From positions 496,001 through 560,000 of the forward strand of contig CAVUMM010000005.1 in NCBI GenBank assembly GCA_963742655.1: DNA of 64,000 nt, given 5' to 3'. Origin of the DNA: JAICLK01 sp963742655. GTDB lineage: Bacteria > Patescibacteriota > Saccharimonadia > Saccharimonadales > UBA4665. Made by a program: the position numbers and the translations under genes. The notes under the pieces were generated by a model. That model searched no databases. It saw only the letters and a list, made by a program, of their open reading frames with translations, and was not told where the DNA came from. Position 1 is the stretch's first letter. Every line of letters starts with the position of its first letter. Below, one piece after another: positions 8,325-16,589 of this stretch.

Positions 8325-9111
8325 AAACGATCTAAAAGTTAATTCGAATCAAAAGGAGCTGGATTTTGCCAAATCGCTCGCACGCGAAGCCGGCAAAATG
8401 ATGCGCGATGCGTTCGGGTTGCATCCGAAAAAAACCTGGAAAAGCGATCACTCACCCATTACCGACGCTGACTTGAGTATCAACAAATATGTCATTGCAA
8501 GAGTGCAGGAATCATTCCCGGATGATGGTGTGCTGGGAGAAGAAATCAGTTTTGAACCGTCGCGCAAGCGGCTTTGGGTTGTTGATCCGATTGACGGAAC
8601 GTATGCGTTTACGATCGGTGCGCCGCTATCAACGTTCAGTCTTGGTTTAGTTATAGACGGTGAACCGGTGCTCGGTGTCGTCTATGACCCGTTTATGGAT
8701 CGCATGTTCTGGGCCGAGTGCGGCAAGGGCGCATTCGTGAACGACGAACCGCTGCATGTTTCGGAAGCAAAAAAACTAAGCAACGAATACATAACACTCA
8801 GCAGCCGCCATATGGAAGGCGGCAAGATGACCGGTGAGCTATTCGATTCGGTGGAACGGGAAGGCGGGAAAGCATTCAGCTTCCGTTCGTTCGTATACAG
8901 CGGCTGCTTGGTTGCTGCAGGCACAGCCGTTGCAGCGGTAATAGGCACGCCAAAGCCGTGGGATTTAGCAGCCCTGCTTGTAATCCTTGAGGAAGCTGGC
9001 GGCAAAGCCACCGGCTTGGATGGCAAACCGCATTCATATAAAAGCAAAGATGCACTTATCGCTACCAACGGACTTGTTCATGAGCGTATACTGGAACTCG
9101 TAAATGAGTAA
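8317..9111 (+). CDS. Inositol-monophosphatase-family phosphatase (copy 2)
   Basis: A 264-residue paralogue of the previous gene. It has GEEIS, DPIDGT (in VVDPIDGTYAF) and KPWDLAA, so the two-metal site is complete. The start at 8317 is chosen because AAAAGGAAC lies eight bases upstream and gives an eight-base overlap with the preceding stop. The pair arose by tandem duplication but differs in the loop that sets substrate choice, so the two may act on different phosphate esters. Confidence 0.88.
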   Translation: MNKNDLKVNSNQKELDFAKSLAREAGKMMRDAFGLHPKKTWKSDHSPITDADLSINKYVIARVQESFPDDGVLGEEISFEPSRKRLWVVDPIDGTYAFTIGAPLSTFSLGLVIDGEPVLGVVYDPFMDRMFWAECGKGAFVNDEPLHVSEAKKLSNEYITLSSRHMEGGKMTGELFDSVEREGGKAFSFRSFVYSGCLVAAGTAVAAVIGTPKPWDLAALLVILEEAGGKATGLDGKPHSYKSKDALIATNGLVHERILELVNE

Positions 9112-9610
9112 CTTAGCACAACCACAAACACTAATCGCTGTTGATTTTCACGGAAATAAATATGACGTATCACCGGATGTTTTACGTTGGCGGCCGTCGG
9201 TTTACTCCATCGTGATTAGGGACGGCAAAGTTTTACTAACGCATCAAGCAAAGTCATACAATTTGCCCGGCGGCGGTATAGACTTTGGCGAACAGCCCGA
9301 AGAAGCAGTAATCCGTGAAACGATTGAAGAGACTGGCATCGAAGTCACTAATCCACGACTGGTCGCTTGCAAAAGCAACATTTTTAAAGGCATGCGCGCA
9401 GATGATGTTGTAGATTTTTTCCAGTCGATTTTATTGTTTTATGTGTGCGATTATACGGGTGGTAAATTATCAATTGACGGCATTGATGATCATGAGTTAA
9501 CCTGGACCGAGATGCCGGAATGGGTGCCAATTGAGAGCCTTGTAAATATCAAACGCGGCAGCAGCTACGAGTGGCGGGATATCGTAGAAAAAAGCTGCGT
9601 CCGAAGTTAA
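9104..9610 (+). CDS. NUDIX hydrolase
   Basis: A 168-residue NUDIX protein with a complete box (GGGIDFGEQPEEAV then RETIEETG), which coordinates Mg and cleaves nucleoside diphosphate linkages. Substrates of this type include damaged dNTPs, ADP-ribose and NDP-sugars. The ATG overlaps the previous stop by eight bases, so it is the last gene of the yebC-phosphatase-phosphatase-NUDIX operon. It converges with the phospholipase D-like gene, the stops overlapping by four bases. Confidence 0.9.
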   Translation: MSNLAQPQTLIAVDFHGNKYDVSPDVLRWRPSVYSIVIRDGKVLLTHQAKSYNLPGGGIDFGEQPEEAVIRETIEETGIEVTNPRLVACKSNIFKGMRADDVVDFFQSILLFYVCDYTGGKLSIDGIDDHELTWTEMPEWVPIESLVNIKRGSSYEWRDIVEKSCVRS

Positions 9611-10704
9611 AAACTAGGATTGGATTTGTCAATCCTGGCTTCGTCGAGCGAGTTTTTAAGTTTAGCCGCCGCTTCTTTGGCAAATGCCGGGTCGCGGCGG
9701 AATAGCATGATTTCAGCAGTGCCGAAGCCGACGCCTTGCGTCACGTAATTGTGGCTGCCAATCATAGCGCCCTGTTCGGTGGCGATGAGTTTGGCGTGCA
9801 GACGCGGAATGTTCTTACCGACCGGATGCGCGAAAAGTTGCTTAGGATATTTCATCTTGTCCCCAAACTCTACGACGTAATGCGGCACGCTCAAAAAATC
9901 CAAACTTACTCGGCTTGCCTGGTAGTACACATCTACTTGCGCCTTGCGGTTCAGCGCGGCTGCCAGATGTTCGCTGGTCGGTTTGCCCGGAAAAAACTGG
10001 CATGACATCATCACCCAGTGTTTAGCTTCATCTATAAAATTCAAAGCCCGGGCGTAAATGAGCGACTGTTTTTTGCGGCCGGCGTCGATGAAGATATCTG
10101 TCGCATCGTCTACACGGAAAGTGACATCATTTCCGCTCATCGCCTCTCGAACATTGCCGGCCCGGGAAACCCGCTGCATAAAATCGAAGGCAAAATCCGC
10201 GGATTTGCTGTCTTTCAAGCGCACCATCAGGTCTACTTGCCACGATTTGCTCAAGTTACTCCCGCCGATGTATGTGGTGTCGTTGATGATACAGAGTTTG
10301 ATGTGCGAACGTCCCGAAAACGGGTTGGAGAGCCGTCGCTCCGGCATGTTGGTGATGCAGTAATGTCCGCCATTGGCGCGAAGATTTTCGAGCATTCCGA
10401 ATTTGGCGCGGTAATCGGCGCGGCGCGAGCGGCCGGAATCGTAGTATTTGAGTATCGGACCGCTGGGAAAAGTTTTGGCATCGTCAATCATGAAACTATG
10501 CGCGTCGACGTTGACTTGAACGGTCACGCCGCGTTTGGCGGCGGCGATAACTTCACGGAAAAGCGGTTTGGTGCGCTGCTCGGTCGGGTCGACAGACATC
10601 GACATCAGTCCTACGCGGTCACCGCGCTTGGTGGCGGCAATTTTTTCGGTTATTTCCGAAAAATATTCGTAGCCGGTCAATATCGTTAGTGATTTCAAAT
10701 TCAT
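9607..10704 (-). CDS. Phospholipase D-superfamily protein with altered HKD motifs
   Basis: A 365-residue protein of the PLD fold with two half-sites. The first is HIKLCIIND with IGGSNL, the second HAKLIATE with IGSHN. The His and Lys of both HxK motifs are kept, but the Asp four residues on is replaced by Asn (first) and Glu (second). PLD enzymes act on phosphodiesters in lipids or nucleic acids; cardiolipin-synthase-like or nuclease roles are both possible. No signal peptide or membrane helix is seen. The ATG at 10704 is preferred over a GTG at 10713, which would sit only three bases from the reverse -10 box. Confidence 0.78.
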   Translation of the reverse strand: MNLKSLTILTGYEYFSEITEKIAATKRGDRVGLMSMSVDPTEQRTKPLFREVIAAAKRGVTVQVNVDAHSFMIDDAKTFPSGPILKYYDSGRSRRADYRAKFGMLENLRANGGHYCITNMPERRLSNPFSGRSHIKLCIINDTTYIGGSNLSKSWQVDLMVRLKDSKSADFAFDFMQRVSRAGNVREAMSGNDVTFRVDDATDIFIDAGRKKQSLIYARALNFIDEAKHWVMMSCQFFPGKPTSEHLAAALNRKAQVDVYYQASRVSLDFLSVPHYVVEFGDKMKYPKQLFAHPVGKNIPRLHAKLIATEQGAMIGSHNYVTQGVGFGTAEIMLFRRDPAFAKEAAAKLKNSLDEARIDKSNPSF

Positions 10705-10716
10705 ACCAGGCACTAT

Positions 10717-10724
10717 ATTATACT
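10717..10724. promoter_or_regulatory. Overlapping divergent -10 boxes (PLD gene / ruvC)
   Basis: On the reverse strand TATAAT occupies 10722-10717 in front of the PLD-like gene; on the forward strand TATACT occupies 10719-10724, seven bases before the ruvC ATG. The boxes share four base pairs, so polymerase cannot fire both ways at once. Confidence 0.6.
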
Positions 10725-10731
10725 AAAACAT

Positions 10732-11208
10732 ATGCGTATTTTGGGTATCGATCCGGGCACGGGCATTTTGGGGTTCGGAATCATTGAATTTGATGCCGGC
10801 AAATCGCAGCTGGTTGATGCCGGTGTGATCCGTACGCCGGTGCACGAAGACGATGCGGTACGGCTCGCCACTATTTATGAAGAATTAACAGATATCGTCA
10901 CCGAAACAAAACCGAAAGTTATGTCGGTCGAAAAACTATTTTTCGCCCAGAATGTTACGACAGCAATGACGGTTGCGCAAGCTCGCGGCGTAGTTTTGCT
11001 ATGCGGTCAACAGGCGGGCCTGACAATTTTTGAGTATACCCCGCTGCAAATCAAACAGGCGCTCACCGGCTATGGCCGCGCCGACAAGAAACAAATGCAG
11101 GAAATGGTCAGGGTAATCCTACAATTAAAAGATGTGCCGAAACCTGACGACTGCGCCGACGCGCTCGCAGCGGCCATCTGTCATTCAATGACGACCAATT
11201 TTGGCTAA
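10732..11208 (+). CDS. ruvC: Holliday junction resolvase RuvC
   Basis: A 158-residue RuvC nuclease of the RNase H fold. The acidic catalytic residues are visible: D7 (GIDPGTG), E67 (SVEKLFF), and D140/D143 (DDCADALA). It cuts four-way junctions as a dimer together with RuvAB. TATACT seven bases before the ATG predicts a leaderless message. It is separated from ruvA by a small Pro-rich gene and a terminator, so unlike in many bacteria ruvC and ruvA are not co-transcribed here. Confidence 0.96.
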   Translation: MRILGIDPGTGILGFGIIEFDAGKSQLVDAGVIRTPVHEDDAVRLATIYEELTDIVTETKPKVMSVEKLFFAQNVTTAMTVAQARGVVLLCGQQAGLTIFEYTPLQIKQALTGYGRADKKQMQEMVRVILQLKDVPKPDDCADALAAAICHSMTTNFG

Positions 11209-11260
11209 AATCTGTAAGTTATGGTAGAGTTTAAACATTAGCATATAAAGGAGAAAAGTC

Positions 11261-11560
11261 ATGCCTCCAGCAGACGATCAACAAAATCCAAGCCCGTTCG
11301 GTCCACAGCCGGGCGCACCAGAGCCGCCGGCTCCGCAAGTTCCGGGCGCGCCACCGTTGCCTTCAGAACCGCCGCAGCCGTCAGCGCCGGCAGATCCGGT
11401 TCCGCCAGAACCTGCAGTGCCGCCGGTCCCGCCAGTTGGTGGGGACGCGCCGATGCCGCCAGACGAAAATCCGGTTCCTCCGATACCGCAGCCTGGCGAA
11501 TTGCCGCCGGTGCCTGGCGCCGACGCAGGCGATCAGCCGCCGAACGACGACGCGTTGTAG
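11261..11560 (+). CDS. Small proline-rich protein
   Basis: A 99-residue protein that is about 40% proline with Ala, Gly, Glu and Asp, made of short PP-containing repeats (such as PPEPAVPPVPPVGG). It has no signal peptide or membrane helix and is probably disordered. AAGGAG lies eight bases before the ATG and a strong terminator follows, so it is a real single-gene unit between ruvC and ruvA. Translation of so many Pro-Pro motifs would need EF-P or YebC-type help. Function unknown; it may be a linker or scaffold peptide. Confidence 0.65.
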   Translation: MPPADDQQNPSPFGPQPGAPEPPAPQVPGAPPLPSEPPQPSAPADPVPPEPAVPPVPPVGGDAPMPPDENPVPPIPQPGELPPVPGADAGDQPPNDDAL

Positions 11561-11581
11561 CCCAGCTTTTTGAACAAAAAT

Positions 11582-11615
11582 CTCCGCGCTGCAAACTAAA
11601 GCGCGGGGATTTTTT
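11582..11615 (+). terminator. Rho-independent terminator after the Pro-rich gene
   Basis: A nine-base-pair stem (CTCCGCGCT at 11582-11590 with AGCGCGGGG at 11600-11608), a nine-base loop, then ATTTTTT. Confidence 0.9.
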
Positions 11616-11649
11616 AAGTCTGCCGAAGCATACGATACAATAAGGGCTT

Positions 11650-12231
11650 ATGATAGCGACGCTTAAAGGGAGTGTGATCGAAAAATTCCTCGATTCGATC
11701 GTGGTTGAGGCGCATGGCGTGGGTTATGGCGTCTACGTAACGAGCGAAGACTACGGGCGCCTCGGCCAAGGCCAAACCGCAAAGCTGTATATATACGAGC
11801 ATATTCGCGAAGCTTCGCATGATTTATTCGGGTTTATCCGTATTGATACGAAGAAATTGTTCGAGCAACTGCTGAGTGTGAACGGTGTGGGGCCAAAAAT
11901 GGCATTGAGCGTATTGAGTATCGGCACCAGCGATAATGTGCGCGCAGTAATTGCCAGCGGCGACGTGAAGTTCATCCAGCGCGCCAACGGCGTGGGCAAG
12001 CGTGTAGCCGAGCGTATCGTAGTGGAGCTGAAAGACAAAGTCGGGCTGGAAGGTGTCGAGCTGAGCGCAACCGGCATGTTGCAATCGGACAATCTGCTTC
12101 TGAAAGACGAAGCCGTCGAAGCTTTGGTCGCGCTCGGCTTTACGCCGCAAGACGCCGCCAAAGCCCTCCAAAACGTCAATCCCGATCTTCCTGCAGAAGA
12201 TCGGATCAAACTTGCACTTAAGCAGCGGTGA
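11650..12231 (+). CDS. ruvA: Holliday junction branch migration protein RuvA
   Basis: A 193-residue RuvA. The N-terminal OB fold (MIATLKGSV) is followed by tandem helix-hairpin-helix motifs (LLSVNGVGPKMAL and IQRANGVGKRVAERI) that grip the junction, and a C-terminal UBA-like domain (EAVEALVALGFTPQDAAKAL) that recruits RuvB. TACAAT at 11636-11641, eight bases before the ATG, predicts a leaderless start. It is followed after seven bases by a pentapeptide-repeat gene, not directly by ruvB. Confidence 0.96.
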   Translation: MIATLKGSVIEKFLDSIVVEAHGVGYGVYVTSEDYGRLGQGQTAKLYIYEHIREASHDLFGFIRIDTKKLFEQLLSVNGVGPKMALSVLSIGTSDNVRAVIASGDVKFIQRANGVGKRVAERIVVELKDKVGLEGVELSATGMLQSDNLLLKDEAVEALVALGFTPQDAAKALQNVNPDLPAEDRIKLALKQR

Positions 12232-12238
12232 GTTGTCA

Positions 12239-12886
12239 ATGAAAGTGATCGCTCGACCAATTATCCCAAAGTTACTTGCGCAGTTGGACGACCGGGCAGC
12301 TGCGGTCACTCGCGAACTGGAATTGTCCGATTGCTCGGTAACGGACACAGATTTTTCTGGTATTCGCCGGTTGGAAGTTGAAGGTTGCCGGTTGACGGCG
12401 GTGCAGTTTAGCTCGGCGGTGTTCGATAAACTTAGCTTGAGCGACGTGATTGCGAATCGACTGGAAGCCGCCGGCATGCATGCACCTGAAGCCGCCTTGT
12501 TGCGAGTTATGATGAAAGACAGCCGACTAACCGGTATTGATCTAGGCGCTTCGCTTTTAGAAGATTGCACATTCGAAAACGTGAAGTTGGACGAATCCGG
12601 ATCGCGTTTCGCAACGTTTAAGCGTGTGCGGTTTGAAAACTGTAATCTGCGGAACGCTGACTTCAGCGGCGCCAAGCTCATGCATGTTTCGTTTAGCGGT
12701 TGCGAACTTGAAGGGGCTAACTTCGACAATGCAGCTTGTAAGCTTGTTGACTTTCGTGGGGAAAATCTCTCGACCATCAAAGGCGCGCTCGGCCTGAAAG
12801 GCGCAACTATCTCCAGTGAACAATTAATCCAGCTTGCACCACTACTCGCCGCCGAAGCCGGATTGGACGTGGACTACGAAACGTGA
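12239..12886 (+). CDS. Pentapeptide-repeat protein
   Basis: A 215-residue protein whose centre and C-terminus consist of pentapeptide repeats (A/C-D/N-L/F-x-x), for example FENCNLRNADFSGAKLMHV and CELEGANFDNAACKLVDF. Such proteins fold as right-handed beta-helices; some mimic DNA and protect gyrase, many are uncharacterised. The ATG lies seven bases after the ruvA stop, so it is likely translated from the ruvA message. Its place between ruvA and ruvB may hint at a DNA-related task, but this is inference. Confidence 0.8.
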   Translation: MKVIARPIIPKLLAQLDDRAAAVTRELELSDCSVTDTDFSGIRRLEVEGCRLTAVQFSSAVFDKLSLSDVIANRLEAAGMHAPEAALLRVMMKDSRLTGIDLGASLLEDCTFENVKLDESGSRFATFKRVRFENCNLRNADFSGAKLMHVSFSGCELEGANFDNAACKLVDFRGENLSTIKGALGLKGATISSEQLIQLAPLLAAEAGLDVDYET

Positions 12887-13064
12887 CATGATACCTTCCA
12901 GCGACCATTTACCGGCCCCGACCCGCGCCCTTGCCGACTAGAATCGCCTCGTCACGCGTCAACGTATCTACGGATATGTTTCCTTCTGCCGAAACGCTTC
13001 TAGTTCGACAATCATCACAGCTCAGGACCAAAAAATGGTCGCCGGAAGGTATAATAGTAAGACT

Positions 13065-14108
13065 ATGGCAGTTGAGCGGATAGTAAGTAATGGGCTGAAC
13101 GATACGGCCGACGACAACCAAGAAGAAGAGCTGGAAATTACGCTTCGGCCGCGGGATTTCGCGAATTATATCGGGCAAGCGCGGTTGAAGAAGAATTTGC
13201 AGCTGGCGATTGCGGCTGCCAAAAAACGAGGCGAGCCGGTTGATCACGTTCTATTGTATGGGCCGCCCGGGCTTGGCAAGACGACCATGGCCAGCGTGAT
13301 CGCCAACGAAATGGGCGCAAATATTCGTATAACGAGCGGGCCGGCCGTAGAGCGGGCAGGGGATTTGGCGAGCTTGCTTACCAATCTGCAGGACGGCGAC
13401 ATTTTGTTTATCGACGAAATTCACCGTTTGCCGCGGACGGTCGAAGAAGTTCTGTACAGCGCGATGGAGGATTTCAAGCTCGATATAATGCTGGGCAAGG
13501 GCCCGAGTGCGCGTTCGCTGCGGCTTGATCTACCAAAGTTCACCATCATCGGCGCAACGACGCGAACCGGCGCATTGGCCGCACCGTTGCGCGACCGGTT
13601 CGGCATCATACACCGCTTGGAATTCTATACGCCGGAGGAAATTCAGCAGATTATCGAACGGGCCGCTAAAATTTTGGAAGTCAAAATTGACAAAAAAGCC
13701 GCTAACGAGCTTGCACAGCGGGCTCGTCTAACACCACGCATTGCCAACCGTTTGCTCAAACGCGTGCGCGATTACGCCGACGTCAACGGCGATGGCATTA
13801 TCGACACCGAAATCAGCCACCACGCGCTGAAGTTGTTAGAAATCGACGATCTCGGCCTTGATCCGGCCGACCGCATGCTGCTTGAAAAAATCATCGAACA
13901 CTACAACGGCGGCCCGGTCGGCATTGAAACTCTAGCCGCGCTGACGGCCGAAGAACGTGGCACACTGGAAGATTTCATCGAGCCATACCTCATGCAAATC
14001 GGCCTGCTGGAGCGTACCCCGCGCGGCCGCAAAGTCACGCCCAAAACCTACCGCCACCTCGGCCTCTCGCCTCATAGCAACGAAAACCAGGCAAGATTGA
14101 TAAATTGA
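13065..14108 (+). CDS. ruvB: Holliday junction helicase RuvB
   Basis: A 347-residue AAA+ ATPase. Walker A is GPPGLGKTT, Walker B is LFIDEIHRL, sensor I is GATTRTGALAAPLRDRFG, and the C-terminal winged helix carries YLMQIGLLERTPRGR. It drives branch migration with RuvA. The start at 13065 follows TATAAT (13050-13055) by nine bases, so ruvB has its own leaderless promoter. The preceding gap (12887-13049) contains no gene I can support. Confidence 0.96.
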   Translation: MAVERIVSNGLNDTADDNQEEELEITLRPRDFANYIGQARLKKNLQLAIAAAKKRGEPVDHVLLYGPPGLGKTTMASVIANEMGANIRITSGPAVERAGDLASLLTNLQDGDILFIDEIHRLPRTVEEVLYSAMEDFKLDIMLGKGPSARSLRLDLPKFTIIGATTRTGALAAPLRDRFGIIHRLEFYTPEEIQQIIERAAKILEVKIDKKAANELAQRARLTPRIANRLLKRVRDYADVNGDGIIDTEISHHALKLLEIDDLGLDPADRMLLEKIIEHYNGGPVGIETLAALTAEERGTLEDFIEPYLMQIGLLERTPRGRKVTPKTYRHLGLSPHSNENQARLIN

Positions 14109-14200
14109 ACTATTAGTGTAGTTAATATTAAACCCAATCTGCTCCGGCATATAAGGCGGAAAGAGCAAACTGGCGTGAAGTAATATATAATATTCTAATC

Positions 14201-14845
14201 ATGGAAGAAACTTACAGTAGTCCGGAACAAATGCAGGTACACAATCCGCTCGAGGCTATGTCGCCGGGCGAGAAAGTGGTTTGCGAAATCAAACGCCATC
14301 CGTTCGGCATGATCAGCCGTTATATTATGGTGGCTTTTTTACTGACGGCAATCGGCGTTATCGGGTTTGTGGTAGCGCCAGGTGCTGCAACCGGGAGCCA
14401 AAGTGTTTCCCAGTCACAGATTCGGGATTATGCCGCGCTTTTCTTCTTGGCTGCCGGGGCAATCAGTATGTTGGTGTTGTGGCTTTCGGCGTATATCTAT
14501 TATCGAAACCGCTGGATCGTTACCAGTGACAGCATTACGCAGGTCAATCAGACGGGGCTTTTCAGCGCCCAGCTCAGCCAACTTTCGATGGCGAATTTGC
14601 AGGATATTACTGTGGTGCAGGATGGCGTGCTGGCCACCTGGTTTAACTTTGGGATATTGCGGGCCGAAACTGCCGGCGAACGTTCGAAATTTATGTTTTT
14701 GTATTGCCCGAATCCGAAATATTACGCCCAGCAGATTCTGATAACTCGCGAGAATTTCATTAACTCCAGCCCCGAAACCGCTAAACGCGGCAATGATGAG
14801 TTAGTCGTACCGCGCGGACAGTCGAACGGCTTGAACGTCAGCTAA
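14201..14845 (+). CDS. Membrane protein with bacterial PH-like (YdbT-type) domain
   Basis: A 214-residue protein with two membrane helices (about 40-62 and 80-102) followed by a bacterial PH-2 domain starting YYRNRWIVTSDSITQVNQTGLF, the standard opening of YdbS/YdbT-like domains. These domains sit at the inner face of the membrane; their ligands are poorly known. TATAAT at 14186-14191 is nine bases before the ATG (leaderless). The 3' end overlaps the convergent pilin gene by four bases. Confidence 0.8.
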   Translation: MEETYSSPEQMQVHNPLEAMSPGEKVVCEIKRHPFGMISRYIMVAFLLTAIGVIGFVVAPGAATGSQSVSQSQIRDYAALFFLAAGAISMLVLWLSAYIYYRNRWIVTSDSITQVNQTGLFSAQLSQLSMANLQDITVVQDGVLATWFNFGILRAETAGERSKFMFLYCPNPKYYAQQILITRENFINSSPETAKRGNDELVVPRGQSNGLNVS

Positions 14846-15297
14846 TTCAAATTGTCTTTGACGTAGGTTCCGCCGCCGGCAAGCGTGGCAGTCAGTGTAT
14901 ATTCGGTACAAATAGTGTGCGCGTCGTCGCAATTTTTACCATTGGTCGAGGCGACGTGGTAGGCGTACATATTTTTGACCGGCCCTGAAGCCAAGAAATA
15001 GCTGCTTCCATTCGGGTCGCGCAAAACTTCACGATCCAAACCTTTCATATTGCCGGCACGCCACGACGCATTGTTCATGTCGGCAAATGTCGGATATTGA
15101 TTATACTGAGAAAAGTACGACTCAAGTTCAACCCGCAATTCATCGATATCGCGCTGCCGTTCGGTGTTATCCTGTTTTTCAGTGATGCCGTTATGGGTGA
15201 CGGCAATCAATCCTGTCAAAATGCCAATAATAACAATCAGGAAAATTAACTCGAGGTTACTGAACCCTCCCTGCTGGCGCGAACGTGTCAGGCGCAT
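14842..15297 (-). CDS. Type IV pilin/pseudopilin-like protein
   Basis: A 151-residue pilin-like protein. After a short basic leader comes the prepilin peptidase site and hydrophobic helix GGFSNLELIFLIVIIGIL, with the conserved Glu at +5. The C-terminal part has DPNG and two cysteines near the end. It would be processed by PilD and built into a type IV pilus or related machine. The start at 15297 is chosen over ATGs at 15303 and 15309, because the reverse TATAAT (15313-15308) overlaps the first and lies ten bases before this one. A GspE-like gene lies at 16590. Confidence 0.83.
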   Translation of the reverse strand: MRLTRSRQQGGFSNLELIFLIVIIGILTGLIAVTHNGITEKQDNTERQRDIDELRVELESYFSQYNQYPTFADMNNASWRAGNMKGLDREVLRDPNGSSYFLASGPVKNMYAYHVASTNGKNCDDAHTICTEYTLTATLAGGGTYVKDNLN

Positions 15298-15385
15298 AAT
15301 CATATCCATTATAATATGGCTACCGGGTATCGCGCCAGTAGTTGATCGAGCGCCTCGGCATTACGGATTGAGATAAATAAAGATA

Positions 15386-16588
15386 ATGCATTTTTCACTC
15401 CACACGCGACACCGGCACTTCTTTCGAAAAAGTGTATTGTTTGTTTTCGTGGTAACCATATTGGCCGTATCCGCTGTATCTTTGTGGTTGTACGATCGCC
15501 ATCATTCGCACACGCTGTTTTCGGTGAGCAGTGCGAGCAAACTGAACAATACGGCGTACCGGAAAGTTAGCGGCACGTATCTTTTCAGCGGCACCATAAT
15601 GCTCGGCCGTGCTGTGGAGCAGTACGCCAACGGTGATTATAACCAACCGTTTAGCGGTATACACACACTCGGGAGCTACGACACCGCTGTGGGCGTTCTA
15701 GAGTGCCCGGTTACGAGCGGTAATGTTTCCTATCAGACCCAAGTCAATGATCTAATTTTCAATTGCAAACCGCAGTGGTTGTCGACGCTAAAAAAATATT
15801 CCCCAATTATCAATGTATCAAGTAACCACATGTACGATATGGGTGCGAGCGGCTTTGCCGAGACATTACGCCGGCTGAACGCTGCCGGTTTTCAGGTCGT
15901 CGGTAATTACAATCCTCATGCCGAAAAAGACGACTGCAAACCGGTCATTCTGCCGGTTCATTTACGCAAAGCTGGCGGGCAAGAAGTCAAGGGCTCGTTG
16001 CCGGTAGCATTTTGCTCGTACAATTACAAAGAACTGTTTTCGCCGGCGCCGGGCGAGATCGAAAGTATTCACAAATGGTCGCAACTCATGCCGGTAGTGG
16101 CGCTCATGAACGGCGGACCGGAATACGAACATACCGCCGGCGCCGTGCAAACCGCAAACGCCCATAAGATGATTGACGAAGGCGCATCTTTCGTCGTTGG
16201 CAACGGTACGCACTGGATTCAAAATACAGAAGTTTACAAAGGCAAACTTATCGTTTACTCGATGGGTAATTTTATATTCGATCAATATGATACCGACGGC
16301 CGTCTGGCGCTCAATCTATCGGTAAATATGAATCTGCCGTACGACGACAACGTGGGCAAGTGGCTGCGTTTGAGCGGTAGTTGCCAATCCGATCCTGGTA
16401 ATTGTTTAAAGCTGGCAAAATCTCAAAACTTGTGGAAGGTTAAGCCGAGTTTCATGTTTGATGCCATCGGCAGCAGCGGCGGCTATCTGCGAATTACCAC
16501 CAGGGCTGACGCTCAGCAGCAAGCCTACGTCGTGCAACGCGCCAATTGGCCGCAGACCGAGCAGCAGCTCAAGACACAGAATCAGTAA
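15386..16588 (+). CDS. CapA/PgsA-family metallophosphatase-like surface protein
   Basis: A 400-residue protein with an N-terminal membrane anchor (residues about 15-36) and a CapA-type domain outside. Family landmarks include NVSSNHMYDMGASGFAETL (equivalent to the usual ANNH), the late VVGNGTHW (for GHHPH) and YSMGNFIFDQ. CapA-like proteins take part in poly-gamma-glutamate or capsule export and have a calcineurin-like fold. Some usual metal ligands are changed (GNGTHW), so activity is uncertain. Its stop is two bases from that of the convergent GspE-like gene. Confidence 0.82.
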   Translation: MHFSLHTRHRHFFRKSVLFVFVVTILAVSAVSLWLYDRHHSHTLFSVSSASKLNNTAYRKVSGTYLFSGTIMLGRAVEQYANGDYNQPFSGIHTLGSYDTAVGVLECPVTSGNVSYQTQVNDLIFNCKPQWLSTLKKYSPIINVSSNHMYDMGASGFAETLRRLNAAGFQVVGNYNPHAEKDDCKPVILPVHLRKAGGQEVKGSLPVAFCSYNYKELFSPAPGEIESIHKWSQLMPVVALMNGGPEYEHTAGAVQTANAHKMIDEGASFVVGNGTHWIQNTEVYKGKLIVYSMGNFIFDQYDTDGRLALNLSVNMNLPYDDNVGKWLRLSGSCQSDPGNCLKLAKSQNLWKVKPSFMFDAIGSSGGYLRITTRADAQQQAYVVQRANWPQTEQQLKTQNQ

Positions 16589-16589
16589 T

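Noticed and set aside
12909..13247. Reverse frame of 112 codons before and over ruvB
   Set aside because: Overlaps the start of ruvB on the opposite strand, no start signal, no family resemblance.
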